NCBI GenBank assembly: GCA_027858355.1 | Contig: JAQICW010000409.1 | Location: 1 to 14,553, forward strand | Direction: 5' to 3' | DNA: 14,553 bases | From: Desulfobacula sp. | GTDB taxonomy: Bacteria > Desulfobacterota > Desulfobacteria > Desulfobacterales > Desulfobacteraceae | In this document: in pieces, positions 7,331 through 14,553 of the stretch | Numbering within the stretch: position 1 is the first letter of the stretch | How the letters are laid out: each line of letters starts with the position of its first letter | Translations under genes and position numbers: made by a program | Notes under the pieces: model-generated | Database searches by the model: none | What the model saw: only the letters and a program-made list of their open reading frames with translations | Told to the model about the DNA's origin: nothing

Positions 7331-7370
7331 GGATTATCCATAGCCGTTCAAAAAAACAACATCAAGAAAA

Positions 7371-8990
7371 TTATTTAATTTTATTTAAATTTGTTTTTTC
7401 AGTAAACTGGGGATAAAGAGACATGGTTGAAACAAGAGGATGTCCGTAATCCACATAATTTTTTCTGAGATAAACCTGTTTTGTAAACAGGATGGGATAG
7501 GCTGCCATATCACTTAATATCCTGATCTGGGCCTGAATCCACAGGTTGATTTGTGCCTCTGGATCAATTTCTAAACGGGCTGCTTCAATGAGTTTGTCAA
7601 TTTTGTCATAAAGGGAAAAATTGGTGTCTGGCTTTTTGCCTGTGACAATAATGGAGTCAGAATGAAAAAAACGGGTCAGGTATGCATCTGCATTGGGACG
7701 CCAGGCTGGATAGATGACAATGGGGAGAGAGTTTTGCCGGATTTGTTTGTGCATATTTGCGTGCGTTTCCACCTTTATATTCAAGGTGATGTTAATTTTT
7801 GCAAGCTGTTTTTTGAGTGCGTTATAATAGGTCTGATATATCCATTTTTCCGAAGAGACCACATCCAGTGTAAACCCATTTGGATAGCCGGCCTCATTTA
7901 ACAATTGCCTGGCTTTATAAAGATCTTGGAAATATTCCAGGTTTAAGATCCTGACATCCTCCCGGGATAATCCTCCAGGCAAAAATTGTTCCGGCACAGG
8001 GGAATAAACGCTTCCCGAGATTTTGGAGTTGATTGTGCCAAGGAAAGTCTGCCGGCTTAAACTAAATGCAATGGCCTGCCTGACCCTGATGTCATCCAAT
8101 GGTTTCATTTGCGTGTTGAAATAGAGGGTTGCGACTTCACCCACACCATGGGTGTCAATGATTACATCCTTATCATTTTCCATGGATTCAATCCATCCTT
8201 TTTGGCCAGAGCCTGTGATGACATCCAGCCCACCTTTTTTCAACACCTCTATACGGTCTTCAACATCAGGGATGAAAAGTATCTGTACACCATCAAGCAG
8301 GGGACGTCCCCTGAAATATTGATCATGGGCTTTTAAGTACAGGCGCTTTCCTTCCTCACACCTTTGAAAGGCAAAGGGACCGGTTCCAACGGGGTGATGT
8401 GTAAAAGCATCATACCCTATGGTTTTGATGACTTTTTGGCTCACAATGAATCCGCCGCCATAATTGGTAATCTTGGGAAAGAAAAGAATTGGTGAAATGG
8501 GTTTGTCCAGTATTATCTGGACTACATAGGGATCAATTTTTTTAAAGGTCATACCTTCATAACCGCCGGCATAGGCGCAGAATTTTTTATCTTTGGATTT
8601 ATTCAAGGAAAAAATTACATCATCTGCTGTTAATTCATAGGCAGGGGTTGCTGGGCCGGCATGAAACATTACGCCTTTACGAAGAAGAATAGTCCATATC
8701 TGTTTGCCCCTGATCAGTTTGAATTCAGGTATTTTCTGGGCAATATCAGGTTCGATTCTGGGCGCATTGCCCGGTATATACCTTAATAAACCATTGAAAA
8801 CCATGTCGGCAACGGCCCTGTCCTGGGAACCTGCAGCAAAATGCGGGTCCAGTGTTCCCATGGTACTGATATTCATACCAAATTTAAGAATCTGGTCACT
8901 TGAAGATTCTATTGAGCTTGCATTGGTCTGGAAAAAAGTCAAAGAAATTACTAAAGATAAAAAGAGGATAACAATGCTATGGGCTTTCAT
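7371..8990 (-). CDS. ABC transporter substrate-binding protein, peptide/nickel family (SBP_bac_5)
   Basis: A 539-residue periplasmic binding protein of the DppA/OppA/NikA family. It has a signal peptide: a hydrophobic stretch IVILFLSLVISLTFF after MKAHS, with likely cleavage near NASS. Family features are LDPHFAAGSQDRAVADMVFNG near the N-terminus, LTADDVIFSLNKSKD, HPVGTGPFAF, VRQAIAFSLSR, and the ARQLLNEAGYPNGF segment followed by the lobe-2 region. The ATG at 8988-8990 is chosen because AAAGGA lies ten bases upstream; a GTG three codons earlier would sit directly on that site. No ABC permease or ATPase genes accompany it. It is followed after 40 bases by the Cache-domain histidine kinase and preceded by an AEC permease gene on the same strand, so it may deliver ligand to the sensor instead of a transporter. 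Peptides, opines, nickel complexes or sugars are all possible ligands. Confidence 0.9.
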   Translation of the reverse strand: MKAHSIVILFLSLVISLTFFQTNASSIESSSDQILKFGMNISTMGTLDPHFAAGSQDRAVADMVFNGLLRYIPGNAPRIEPDIAQKIPEFKLIRGKQIWTILLRKGVMFHAGPATPAYELTADDVIFSLNKSKDKKFCAYAGGYEGMTFKKIDPYVVQIILDKPISPILFFPKITNYGGGFIVSQKVIKTIGYDAFTHHPVGTGPFAFQRCEEGKRLYLKAHDQYFRGRPLLDGVQILFIPDVEDRIEVLKKGGLDVITGSGQKGWIESMENDKDVIIDTHGVGEVATLYFNTQMKPLDDIRVRQAIAFSLSRQTFLGTINSKISGSVYSPVPEQFLPGGLSREDVRILNLEYFQDLYKARQLLNEAGYPNGFTLDVVSSEKWIYQTYYNALKKQLAKINITLNIKVETHANMHKQIRQNSLPIVIYPAWRPNADAYLTRFFHSDSIIVTGKKPDTNFSLYDKIDKLIEAARLEIDPEAQINLWIQAQIRILSDMAAYPILFTKQVYLRKNYVDYGHPLVSTMSLYPQFTEKTNLNKIK

Positions 8991-9063
8991 AATGGGCACA
9001 TCCTTTTTTTAAAGTCTATCTGAACTTGATCTATCTCAGTCAAACATTGGCTTATGGGGGTCA

Positions 9064-9091
9064 AGTATACATAAATTTTTAAAGATTGCAA
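9064..9091 (-). promoter_or_regulatory. Predicted sigma70 promoter of the substrate-binding protein gene
   Basis: On the minus strand TTGCAA (9086-9091), a 16-base spacer and TATACT (9064-9069, 5 of 6 to consensus) lie about 75 bases before the ATG. Between promoter and gene a seven-base word TCTATCT occurs twice on the plus strand (9015-9021 and 9030-9036), 15 bases apart, which could be a tandem regulator site. The promoter separates this gene and the kinase from the AEC gene upstream. Confidence 0.5.
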
Positions 9092-9110
9092 AATTAAGAA
9101 CAAAATAAAT

Positions 9111-10025
9111 TCAAATTAAAAGAGCAGCAGACAGGGAAATAATAGAGAGTAGTGTTGACAGCATAATCGCAGCTGAGGCTAGCTGGGTATCACTGTTCAA
9201 CTGGGCCGAGAGAATATATATGGATGTTGCCGTGGGCAGGGTGAAAAAAATCATTCCAGCTTTGAACGGGATTCCCGTTATGGAAAATGCTTTTAAAAGG
9301 AAAAATCCAATTAGCGGTAGTATCAATAGTTTTACCAAAGATGCAATAAAAGAAATTTTTGTGTTATGTTTGAGACCTTGAAGGGTTAATGCACCACCAA
9401 TGGAAATCAGGGCCAGGGGCATGGTAACAGCGGTCATGAGGGAAAATGTGTTATCAATGAAAACAGGAAAAGAAAGCTGGGATCTGGAAAAAAAAAGTCC
9501 TGCAGCACACCCCAGGATCAAGGGATTGGAAATCAGCGCCTTTAACAGATACTTCAAATTCTGCATAGGGCTTCCCTTTTGCCCAGAGTACCAGATCAAT
9601 GTTGAAACGGCAAGAACGTTTATAATGGGGATGGCAAATCCGATGAGGAGACCAAAGTATTTGATACCTGATTCTCCAAGAGTATTCATGACAATGGCCA
9701 TACCAATATAGGTGTTAAACCTAAAACAGGCCTGGGAAAAGGTGCCAGCCTGAAAATTTGAGATGTTGAACAGCTGAATCACTGCAAGACTTAATAGATA
9801 AACAATGACCACAGATAGAATGGCAGCCAGGCATAAATTAACACTGATTCCCTTGTCCGGGGCTGCGCTTCCGATTTTCCAGAACAGCATGACAGGGAAA
9901 AAAATAAAATAGACAAGCTTGTCTGAGGTTTTAAAAAAAGTGTCATTGGTAATGTTAAAGTGTTTTAGGAGGTTTCCAAGCAAAAGCAGGGCAAATATCG
10001 GGAATATGGCATTCAGGACGATCAT
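9111..10025 (-). CDS. AEC-family (auxin efflux carrier-like) transporter
   Basis: A 304-residue inner-membrane protein with about ten hydrophobic helices in two sets of five, the usual size and layout of bacterial AEC permeases (malate/malonate-type carriers such as MdcF). The start matches the family: IVLNAIFPIFALLLLG, a first helix directly at the N-terminus, then KLVYFIFFPVMLFWKIG. The second half begins near SNPLILGCAAGLFFS and contains MPLALISIGGALTL, a conserved AEC element. The ribosome site is weak (AAGG only two bases from the ATG). Upstream it is divergent from copA with 122 bases between them; downstream, 120 bases separate it from the binding-protein gene, which has its own likely promoter. 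The substrate cannot be read from sequence; an organic acid is the usual guess and would suit a neighbour that senses small molecules. Confidence 0.9.
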   Translation of the reverse strand: MIVLNAIFPIFALLLLGNLLKHFNITNDTFFKTSDKLVYFIFFPVMLFWKIGSAAPDKGISVNLCLAAILSVVIVYLLSLAVIQLFNISNFQAGTFSQACFRFNTYIGMAIVMNTLGESGIKYFGLLIGFAIPIINVLAVSTLIWYSGQKGSPMQNLKYLLKALISNPLILGCAAGLFFSRSQLSFPVFIDNTFSLMTAVTMPLALISIGGALTLQGLKHNTKISFIASLVKLLILPLIGFFLLKAFSITGIPFKAGMIFFTLPTATSIYILSAQLNSDTQLASAAIMLSTLLSIISLSAALLI

Positions 10026-10054
10026 TACCTTAAAATATGGGAATATGAATTTTT

Positions 10055-10082
10055 TTGCAAATGAATTATTTATGTTTATATT
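10055..10082 (+). promoter_or_regulatory. Predicted sigma70 promoter of copA
   Basis: TTGCAA (10055-10060), a 16-base spacer and TATATT (10077-10082, 5 of 6 to consensus) lie about 65 bases before the copA ATG. The spacer is normal in length, so this is not the stretched 19-base spacer typical of CueR/MerR-activated copper promoters. I see no clear palindrome for a copper repressor. Weak minus-strand hexamers for the AEC gene lie in the same AT-rich stretch. Confidence 0.45.
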
Positions 10083-10147
10083 AAATCAACAACGCAAAGA
10101 GCAAGTAAGCATTGCCTGCTGCCAATGATATTTTTAAGGAGATCTGT

Positions 10148-12595
10148 ATGCGTGAACTAACCTTGAATTTGCCTATTACGGGGATGAGCTGCGCTAATTG
10201 TGCTGCAAATATCACCAGAGCTGTCGGTAAACTGGATGGGGTGACAAGCGCCAATGCGAATTTTGTAGCTGAAACAGCAATTATATCATTTGATCCGGAT
10301 AAAATTGGTTCAAATGACATCATTCATACAATCCATGATCTGGGGTTTAAAGTTCCCATAAGCCGAAAAGAATTGCCAGTCACAGGCATGAGCTGCGCCA
10401 ATTGCGCAGCAAACATTGAAAGAACATTGAATAAAAAAGTAGAGGGTGTTGTATCGGCAACGGTGAATTTTGCATCGGAAAGATTACTTGTTGAGTATAT
10501 TCCATCCATTGTCTCTTTTGATATAATCCTGGCTCAGATAAGGAAAAGCGGGTTTGATTTGATTGTTGCTGATGAAGGACAGGATGAAGAAGATGTGGAA
10601 GAGATTGCAAGAAATGCTGAAATCAAGGATCAGATGCAAAAATTCATTGTGGGTGTTGTTTTTGCCCTGCCATTGTTTCTCATCAGCATGTCAAGGGACT
10701 TTGGCCTGATTGGTTCCTGGAGTCATGCATCATGGGTAAACTGGTTTTTCCTCTTCCTTGCCACACCCGTCCAGTTTTATACGGGTATAGACTATTATGT
10801 GGGAGCTTATAAGAATTTAAAAAATAAAAATACCAACATGGATGTTTTGATTGCTCTGGGGTCTTCCGTGGCCTATTTTTATTCGCTTTCCATCCTTGTC
10901 CTTCCAGGGCTTGGCGGGCATGTCTATTTTGAGACCTCTGCCGTTATCATTACTTTGATTAAATTTGGTAAGCTTCTTGAAGCCAGGACCAAAGGTAAAA
11001 CAGGCGGGGCCATAAAAAAATTGATCGGACTTCAGCCAAAAACCGCCACCATCATTGAGAATGGTGTTGAAAAAGAAATTTCCATATCCCTGGTTCAACT
11101 CAATAATATCATTGTTATCAGGCCAGGAGAGCGGATTCCCGTTGATGGTATCATTATTGAAGGCGCCTCGGCAATTGACGAATCCATGCTCACAGGAGAA
11201 CCCATTCCCGTTGATAAAGTTAAAGATGATACTGTTACGGGTGGAACTGTTAATGGTGAAGGTCTTTTAAGATTCAGGGCCACCCGTGTGGGCAAAGATA
11301 CAGCTCTTTCCCAGATCATAAGGCTTGTACAGGAAGCCCAGGGAAGCAAGGCGCCGATCCAGGCCCTTGCAGACAGGGTGGCAGCAGTATTTGTTCCCGC
11401 TGTTATCATTATTGCTTTGATCACCTTTGGCATCTGGTGGGGGATAACAGGAGAGTTTGTTCCCTCTATGATCAGGATGGTGGCTGTGCTTGTCATTGCA
11501 TGCCCGTGTGCCCTGGGACTTGCAACCCCCACGGCCATTATGGCAGGCACGGGGAAAGGTGCTGAAAACGGGATTTTGTTTAAAAGAAGCGACGCTCTTG
11601 AAAATGCTGCCAAGCTTGAAATTATCGTCATGGATAAAACCGGAACCATAACCATGGGTAAACCCACCGTGGTAGATTGGATTCCTGCCAGGACTTCCGG
11701 CTTATCTGCTGATGAACTCCTGATACTTTCGGCCTCTCTGGAAAAAGGCTCTGAGCACCCCATTGGCAAAGCCATTGTCGCATTTGCCCAGGATAAAGGC
11801 CTGGTATTGAATGATCCAGAAAATTTTAAAGCCATAAGCGGTTTTGGGGTTGAGGCTGAACTTGGGGGCCAGGTTTTCAGGTTTGGCAAACCACTGTGGT
11901 TTGAACAGGATTCAGATATGCCCGATGCCATCAGAAAGATGATCCTTGAATTGCAGAATAAGGGCAGAACAGTCATGGTCCTGGCAAAGGACAATAATGT
12001 ACTGGGGGTTATATCTGTCTCTGATGTATTGAAACCTGATTCAAAACAGGCCATTAAAGAGCTCCATGCTGAAAATATTAAAGTGGTTATGCTGACGGGA
12101 GATAATTTGCAGACAGCCCGCGCCATTGCCAGTGAAGTGAACGTGGATGATGTTGAAGCAGAGGTGAGGCCCGAAGAAAAATCCGGTAAAATAAAGGCAT
12201 TTCAGAAAAATAATATGCTGGTGGGGATGGTGGGGGATGGAATCAATGATGCTCCAGCCCTTGCCCAGGCTGATATTGGTTTTGCCATTGGCACGGGAAC
12301 CGATGTTGCCATTGAAGCCGGGGATGTGATCCTTTCAAGCGGGAACCTGACCGGCATTCCAAAAGCCATCAAAATAAGCCGGAAAACAATTGCTACAATC
12401 AGACAGAACTTATTCCTGGCATTTGTGTATAATATTATTCTGATTCCTGTTGCAGCAGGGATTTTGGCACCATTTGAGATGTTCCCGGAATTTTTAAGAC
12501 AGCTTCATCCTATTTTAGCTGCTCTTGCCATGGCAGCCTCCAGTATTTCCGTGGTAACAAACAGTTTGCGGCTATATAATACGGATATCAGCTAG
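10148..12595 (+). CDS. copA: Cu+-exporting P1B-type ATPase
   Basis: An 815-residue inner-membrane pump that exports Cu+ (possibly Ag+) from the cytoplasm using ATP. The ATG at 10148 is chosen for its AAGGAG site six bases upstream; the frame stays open to a TTG at 10112, but that has no ribosome site. Two N-terminal metal-binding domains each carry GMSCANC (Cys15/Cys18 and Cys83/Cys86). The actuator loop has TGE at 349-351 and the membrane metal site is Cys-Pro-Cys at 452-454. The phosphorylation motif DKTGT starts at Asp496, the nucleotide-domain His-Pro is at 537-538 and GDGIND is at 696-701. The last helix has [11 protein letters not shown], and YN precedes it in helix seven, as expected of Cu+ pumps. 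All key residues are present. The gene stands alone with no chaperone (copZ) or copper regulator beside it. It converges on the plsC-like gene across 144 bases with no convincing terminator. Confidence 0.96.
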   Translation: MRELTLNLPITGMSCANCAANITRAVGKLDGVTSANANFVAETAIISFDPDKIGSNDIIHTIHDLGFKVPISRKELPVTGMSCANCAANIERTLNKKVEGVVSATVNFASERLLVEYIPSIVSFDIILAQIRKSGFDLIVADEGQDEEDVEEIARNAEIKDQMQKFIVGVVFALPLFLISMSRDFGLIGSWSHASWVNWFFLFLATPVQFYTGIDYYVGAYKNLKNKNTNMDVLIALGSSVAYFYSLSILVLPGLGGHVYFETSAVIITLIKFGKLLEARTKGKTGGAIKKLIGLQPKTATIIENGVEKEISISLVQLNNIIVIRPGERIPVDGIIIEGASAIDESMLTGEPIPVDKVKDDTVTGGTVNGEGLLRFRATRVGKDTALSQIIRLVQEAQGSKAPIQALADRVAAVFVPAVIIIALITFGIWWGITGEFVPSMIRMVAVLVIACPCALGLATPTAIMAGTGKGAENGILFKRSDALENAAKLEIIVMDKTGTITMGKPTVVDWIPARTSGLSADELLILSASLEKGSEHPIGKAIVAFAQDKGLVLNDPENFKAISGFGVEAELGGQVFRFGKPLWFEQDSDMPDAIRKMILELQNKGRTVMVLAKDNNVLGVISVSDVLKPDSKQAIKELHAENIKVVMLTGDNLQTARAIASEVNVDDVEAEVRPEEKSGKIKAFQKNNMLVGMVGDGINDAPALAQADIGFAIGTGTDVAIEAGDVILSSGNLTGIPKAIKISRKTIATIRQNLFLAFVYNIILIPVAAGILAPFEMFPEFLRQLHPILAALAMAASSISVVTNSLRLYNTDIS

Positions 12596-12739
12596 TGCCC
12601 CACGGAAAACAGCCAATTTTAGAAGCATAAGCTCTTTTGCAAACCAATTACTGGGCCGGGCTTAAATTTTTGTTTTACATGACCTGTTTGATTTGATGAC
12701 CTGAATGTCCATGATACTGCCCATGTGGATTGACGATGT

Positions 12740-13477
12740 CTATTCATTAATTTTATCTCTTGCAGCCTTCATGAGACTTTCCGGACCACTGAGCTGAAAG
12801 TCTTCCGACTCGATGACCGGTAGCACCGTCAGACTGATATCTCCATCGGGGTTGAAAATCCATTTCCCCTTAGGCATGGCCTTCGATGTGCCTTGAATGG
12901 CGATCGGGAGGACAGGCACATTCTTTTTGAGGGCCAGCTTGAACGCCCCAAGGTGAAAGTTCTGCAATTCACCCGATGTGCTCCGAGTGCCTTCCGGAAA
13001 GAACATTACGGAAATCCCTTTGTCGATCCAATCAGAGGCTTCATGATAGACCCTTCGAGCGCTGGAAATATTGTCCCGTCGCAAAGGAACATGCCTTGCC
13101 AATGACATGCACCATCCAAGAAAGGGAATCTTGAAAAGAGAGGCCTTGGCTATCCACTTGAATTGCGCCCTTGTTTGAAACAGCAATGCGATATCCGCGA
13201 GCGACTGATGGTTGGCCACAATGATATAGGTGCGGTGGTGATCAATGTTCTCCAACCCTTTGAGGGTCACATTCCAATACCGGTTCACGCCGATAACCGC
13301 GTCCGACCACCAGAAGCACAGGGAATGCTCGCGGCTGCGCCTGGTATCAAAAGGGAACGTCACTGTAGTAACCAGCAGCATGACCAGAAAAAGCATCATA
13401 GTGAAAAGGGATATTGAGGCCCAGATGACGGTGGAGGCTATAAGCCGTTTCAGGCTTGTAAAAAGCGTCAGGCTCAT
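12740..13477 (-). CDS. 1-acyl-sn-glycerol-3-phosphate acyltransferase family protein (PlsC-like)
   Basis: A 245-residue membrane-associated acyltransferase that would transfer an acyl chain to the sn-2 position of lysophosphatidate or a related lysolipid. It has one or two N-terminal membrane helices (about 10-42). Motif I is NHQSLADI with the catalytic His90 and Asp95 (HX4D). Motif II lies in the FKWIAKASLFKIPFLGW region (about 106-122), motif III is FPEGTRS (160-166) and motif IV is VPVLPIAIQG (188-197). Length and motif order are normal for the family. The start ATG (13475-13477) has a near-perfect AAGGAGGTGA site that overlaps the stop of the upstream CPBP gene, so the two form an operon with a 12-base gap. 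The region looks richer in G+C than the fad and kinase genes. Since PlsC paralogues are common, it may be a secondary enzyme acting on a special lipid. Confidence 0.93.
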   Translation of the reverse strand: MSLTLFTSLKRLIASTVIWASISLFTMMLFLVMLLVTTVTFPFDTRRSREHSLCFWWSDAVIGVNRYWNVTLKGLENIDHHRTYIIVANHQSLADIALLFQTRAQFKWIAKASLFKIPFLGWCMSLARHVPLRRDNISSARRVYHEASDWIDKGISVMFFPEGTRSTSGELQNFHLGAFKLALKKNVPVLPIAIQGTSKAMPKGKWIFNPDGDISLTVLPVIESEDFQLSGPESLMKAARDKINE

Positions 13478-13489
13478 GAGGTCACCTCC

Positions 13490-14383
13490 TTAGATAAGTA
13501 ACAGATAATCCCAAAAGCCCAGGACATAGGCCATATTTCCAATCAGAACGTGGGACAGGGTCACACCTGCCAAGCATCTTAGCCTGGAGTACAGATACCC
13601 CCAGTATATCCCGCAAAGAAACGATGCCAAGGCAACGCCAACCGACAATTGAATGTGCACCAGGCCGAACAGGGCCGATGCTGTGATGATCGCCCAGAAC
13701 GTGGCTTTTCGCTCGTCAAGCACTGACTCGATGGCCGTCTGGATGACTCCTCGGGCTAAAAATTCCTGAAGAAAGGCTACAGGCAGATAAACGATGAAGA
13801 GCAGGTCGAAATTACTCAGAACAAATAATTCATGCTCCATTCCAGGAATTTCCAACAAGATGAACAACCCTTTGATGACCATGAGCCCCAGGCATATGGT
13901 AATTGTGCCCGGCAGCATAAAGCGGATGGATTCCATGATCCCTTTGAACGTAAGGCCTAAAGAGGAAAATGGCAAACCGCTTTTTCGGATAATGAGAATA
14001 CACACGCACAAAAAGATGGCTTCGACAATCCGGGCCGAATCATTCTCATGGTAGTCAAGACTTCTGGCCAGAGATATAAGGAAGACATAAAATGAGATGG
14101 AAAGAAAAAGGCTGACAAAGACGGTCGAAAATAATTGACTTTTTTGCCTGGCCTCCATCAGTTCGGCATTTTTGGACCGCAAGTCCTTGATGGTTTCTTC
14201 AAGGGCAAATTCTCTTGCTTCCAGTTTGACTGACATCAGCCCTAAGGATTCCAGAAATTCGGCTTCATCTTCCTGAAGATTCGCTGTCGCTGGCAGATTC
14301 TCGACGTCTTTGCTACTGGAATAGTTTCCCCGAGTTACGTTGGTTACGAATGTGGTAATTTTTTTGAGAATGTCTTTGTTCAT
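13490..14383 (-). CDS. CPBP-family intramembrane protein (CAAX protease-like), atypical active site
   Basis: A 297-residue protein. A polar N-terminal segment contains a predicted coiled coil (about 38-82, rich in Glu, Leu and Lys), followed by about seven to eight membrane helices. The CPBP/Rce1 signature is recognisable: a QEFLAR segment (206-211) at the place of the usual EExxxR, FGLVH with His243 at the FxxxH motif, and SHVLIGN with His278. The first glutamate of the EE pair, the proposed catalytic base in Rce1 enzymes, is Gln206, and no Asn sits four residues after His278. The protein may therefore be a non-proteolytic member or belong to a subfamily with a modified motif. It is the first gene of a two-gene unit with the PlsC-like enzyme; a bacteriocin-immunity role has no support here. 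The ribosome site at 14383 is weak. A TTGACA on the minus strand about 40 bases upstream may be part of a promoter, but no good -10 is seen. Confidence 0.87.
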   Translation of the reverse strand: MNKDILKKITTFVTNVTRGNYSSSKDVENLPATANLQEDEAEFLESLGLMSVKLEAREFALEETIKDLRSKNAELMEARQKSQLFSTVFVSLFLSISFYVFLISLARSLDYHENDSARIVEAIFLCVCILIIRKSGLPFSSLGLTFKGIMESIRFMLPGTITICLGLMVIKGLFILLEIPGMEHELFVLSNFDLLFIVYLPVAFLQEFLARGVIQTAIESVLDERKATFWAIITASALFGLVHIQLSVGVALASFLCGIYWGYLYSRLRCLAGVTLSHVLIGNMAYVLGFWDYLLLI

Positions 14384-14553
14384 GAGCCGTGCTTATCAAA
14401 CAATACTATGTAATGTCAATTATTTTGGGTGAAGACATAAACAAATAAATTTATAGTCATTCCATTGGATTTTTTCATTCAATGACAAGCATTGTTTTCT
14501 ACATTTTAGCTTCATATTTGTTGCAGTTACAATAATCCAAAATTGCCCTGGAA

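Noticed and set aside
10112..10147. Upstream TTG start adding 12 residues to CopA
   Set aside because: It has no ribosome site, while the ATG at 10148 has AAGGAG at ideal spacing and the metal-binding domain starts directly after it.
11095..12126. A 343-codon open frame on the minus strand
   Set aside because: It lies opposite copA, is rich in Ser, Thr and Pro without any family motif, and mirrors the codon pattern of a clear P-type ATPase; it is an antisense shadow.
12679..12703. Direct repeat ATGACCTG (two copies, 17 bases apart) after copA
   Set aside because: It is eight bases only, lies between convergent genes and has no further structure; too short to call a site.
14475..14481. TCATTCA half-site upstream of the CPBP gene, suggesting control by the same regulator
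   Set aside because: The left arm and the central TA are absent; a seven-base match in AT-rich DNA is expected by chance.

Overview
The window looks like chromosomal DNA from a moderately AT-rich Gram-negative bacterium. A sulfate-reducing deltaproteobacterium of the Desulfobacterales type would fit: it pairs a Bacillus-type FadN/FadA beta-oxidation module with Cache/PAS histidine kinases, orphan solute-binding proteins and PlsC-type enzymes. This placement is inferred from gene content and style; there is no rRNA or other marker. I see no tRNA, rRNA, CRISPR array, transposase or integrase.

Layout. (1) 1-2815, minus strand: a fatty-acid beta-oxidation operon. It has a full-length FadN-type 3-hydroxyacyl-CoA dehydrogenase/enoyl-CoA hydratase, followed 15 bases later by a thiolase (FadA type) that runs off the left edge. 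(2) 2816-3134: a divergent intergenic region with two copies of the same 16-base palindromic word (ATGAAT-N4-ATTCAT) in opposite orientation. Both resemble the FadR (TetR-family) operator of Bacillus fad genes. One copy sits on the predicted transcription start of the fad operon; the other lies ahead of the plus-strand genes. (3) 3135-4942, plus strand: a translationally coupled pair of unknown pathway, an alpha/alpha-toroid 'prenyltransferase-like' protein and a left-handed beta-helix acyltransferase. (4) 4953-10025, minus strand: an AEC-family permease, an orphan peptide/nickel-type ABC substrate-binding protein, and a Cache-HAMP-PAS sensor histidine kinase whose reading frame is broken once, inside the PAS domain. 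(5) 10148-12595, plus strand: a CopA-type Cu+ P1B-ATPase with two N-terminal metal-binding domains, divergent from the AEC gene. (6) 12740-14383, minus strand: a two-gene unit of a CPBP-family membrane protein with an atypical Q-E motif and a PlsC-type acyltransferase. Its base composition looks more GC-rich than its neighbours. The last 170 bases are non-coding.

How the genes may work together. Regions 1-3 suggest a fatty-acyl-CoA-responsive locus in which one repressor could control both beta-oxidation and an uncharacterised lipid- or glycan-modifying pair; the repressor gene itself is not in the window. Region 4 looks like a solute-sensing unit (binding protein plus kinase) with no ABC permease or ATPase genes and no response regulator alongside. 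CopA is a stand-alone copper-export gene with no visible CueR/CsoR-type regulator or copper chaperone. The most interesting points are the twin operators linking the fad operon to the toroid/acyltransferase pair, and the frameshifted kinase.
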